From Deltaproteobacteria bacterium (lineage in GTDB: Bacteria; Desulfobacterota; Syntrophia; Syntrophales; Smithellaceae), in assembly GCA_019136325.1 (NCBI GenBank), contig JAGVUJ010000008.1:1-6193 (forward strand): DNA of 6,193 nt, written 5' to 3'. Shown in pieces: positions 5,234 through 6,193 of this stretch (the first letter of the stretch is position 1; the number at the start of each line of letters is the position of its first letter). The position numbers and the translations under genes are program-made. The notes under the pieces were generated by a model, which saw only the letters and a program-made list of their open reading frames with translations, had not been told where the DNA came from and ran no database searches.

Positions 5234-6193
5234 ATGAATAATAAAAAGACTGTATTACTGATCATTGTTTTTTTAATTGTTGTCTGCTTGTCCGCTTTCG
5301 GACGCATAGCAGGAAATGAATTTATCAATTTTGATGATGCAGGCTTCCTGGTTGAAAACAAGCATATTCAATCAGGATTCAATGTAAAAAGTATTGTTTG
5401 GGCCTTTTCGACCATAGAACATAACTATTGGATTCCTCTCACATGGCTTTCTCATATTCTTGACTGGTCTATCTTCGGATCCAGCGCCGGAGGTCATCAT
5501 ACAGTTAGCCTACTTCTGCATATTGGCACTGTACTATTTTTGTTCCTCTTTTTATACAAATCAACAGACAACATCTGGCCGGCAGCTTTTGCCGCCGCTT
5601 TATTTGCAATACATCCTCTGAGAGTGGAATCAGTTGCCTGGGCATCGGAACGAAAAGATGTTCTAAGTATATTTTTCGGAATTGCCACTCTCTACGCTTA
5701 CACATTCTATGTGGAAAGTTACAAACTATCTAAATATATTTTGTGCTTGATATTATTTCTTTTCGCCCTGATGTCCAAACCCACCATGGTAACATTACCT
5801 TTTGTTTTGATGCTTCTTGATTACTGGCCTCTAGAACGTTGGCAAACCGCTTTATCGGCACCCGATGAAAAACGCAATAAACTTTTAGGTAAACTCGTTT
5901 TGGAAAAAACGCCTTTTATTTTATTGACTATTGCCACCTGCATTATTACTTATTGGGCACAAAAAACGGTTGGCTCTGTGTCTTCAGCGTCCATTCTGCC
6001 TTTTAGTACAAAAATATTTAACGCTGTCGCTGCTTATATAGGTTATCTGGAAAAAAAAATATGGCCTGTGAATCTGGCTATATTTTACCCTTATGATTTT
6101 TCAATTTCTTTATTGAAAGTATTCATGCTGGGATTAATTCTGATAATCATTACCGCTTTTGTTTTGTATCGGATAAAAAAAATGCCTTTTCTA
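5234..6193 (+). CDS. Gene D: divergent TMTC-like GT-C membrane protein, 3'-partial
   Basis: The frame is open from ATG 5234 to the window edge, 320 codons with no stop, so the end of the membrane domain and any TPRs lie beyond. TM1 covers about residues 7-22. The first loop has the acidic pair Asp34-Asp35 in FINFDD. Family blocks follow in order: YWIPLTWLSHILDW (66-79), GGHH (86-89), HPLRVESVAW (128-137), ERKDVLS (139-145), SKPTMVTLP (181-189), LLDYWPLERW (194-203) and IWPVNLAIFYPYD (276-288). It aligns with genes A-C throughout but lacks their near-identical core, is more AT-rich, has Arg131 where A-C have His, and keeps the more usual AQK loop (242-244). It thus seems an older paralogue that does not exchange sequence with the others. 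Function is inferred as for gene B. An A9 run lies at 6051-6059. Confidence 0.88.
   Translation, partial: MNNKKTVLLIIVFLIVVCLSAFGRIAGNEFINFDDAGFLVENKHIQSGFNVKSIVWAFSTIEHNYWIPLTWLSHILDWSIFGSSAGGHHTVSLLLHIGTVLFLFLFLYKSTDNIWPAAFAAALFAIHPLRVESVAWASERKDVLSIFFGIATLYAYTFYVESYKLSKYILCLILFLFALMSKPTMVTLPFVLMLLDYWPLERWQTALSAPDEKRNKLLGKLVLEKTPFILLTIATCIITYWAQKTVGSVSSASILPFSTKIFNAVAAYIGYLEKKIWPVNLAIFYPYDFSISLLKVFMLGLILIIITAFVLYRIKKMPFL

Noticed and set aside
1..6193. Mobile elements, CRISPR arrays, tRNA or rRNA genes
   Set aside because: No transposase, spaced direct repeats or RNA gene signatures were seen; all repeats are explained by paralogy, TPRs or the two tandem duplications.

Overview
The window is filled by a head-to-tail, plus-strand array of four paralogous genes. 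All encode large polytopic membrane proteins: a GT-C-type glycosyltransferase-like membrane half related to the eukaryotic TMTC (transmembrane and TPR) O-mannosyltransferases, followed in the three copies whose 3' ends are visible by tetratricopeptide repeats (TPRs) and a Cys-containing C-terminal cap. The moderate G+C, the protein family and the C-terminal Cys motif suggest a Gram-negative anaerobe, perhaps Desulfobacterota (Syntrophales-like). That placement is an inference from memory of the family, not a search.

Layout. Gene A (1-1301) enters from the left edge, and its 3' end is broken by a perfect 101-bp tandem duplication. Gene B (1385-3382) is intact, 665 residues, with six TPRs plus the cap. 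Gene C (3473-5174) is a full-length homologue with three TPRs plus the cap, broken in the middle of its membrane domain by a perfect 13-bp tandem duplication. Gene D (5234 to the right edge) is a more divergent and more AT-rich member, open through all 320 codons visible. Spacers are 83, 90 and 59 bp, AT-rich, with no clear Shine-Dalgarno sequence before any of the three visible starts. Nothing on the minus strand looks like a gene.

How the genes relate. A, B and C share a nearly identical core (the HPLHVES to DYWPLKR region), while the first extracytoplasmic loop, a later loop and the TPR tail differ strongly. B and C are about 93% identical in DNA over 384 bp, but only about 58% identical in protein over the preceding 72 residues. 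This is a mosaic pattern best explained by gene conversion. TPR number varies by whole units (B has exactly three more than C), and the 101-bp duplication in A is one base short of a 102-bp TPR unit. The array therefore looks like a locus where a conserved membrane transferase core is kept homogeneous while presumed substrate-facing parts diversify.

The main caveat is that both lesions are perfect short tandem duplications, and 101 bp is also a common short-read length. Assembly error must be excluded before A and C are called pseudogenes.
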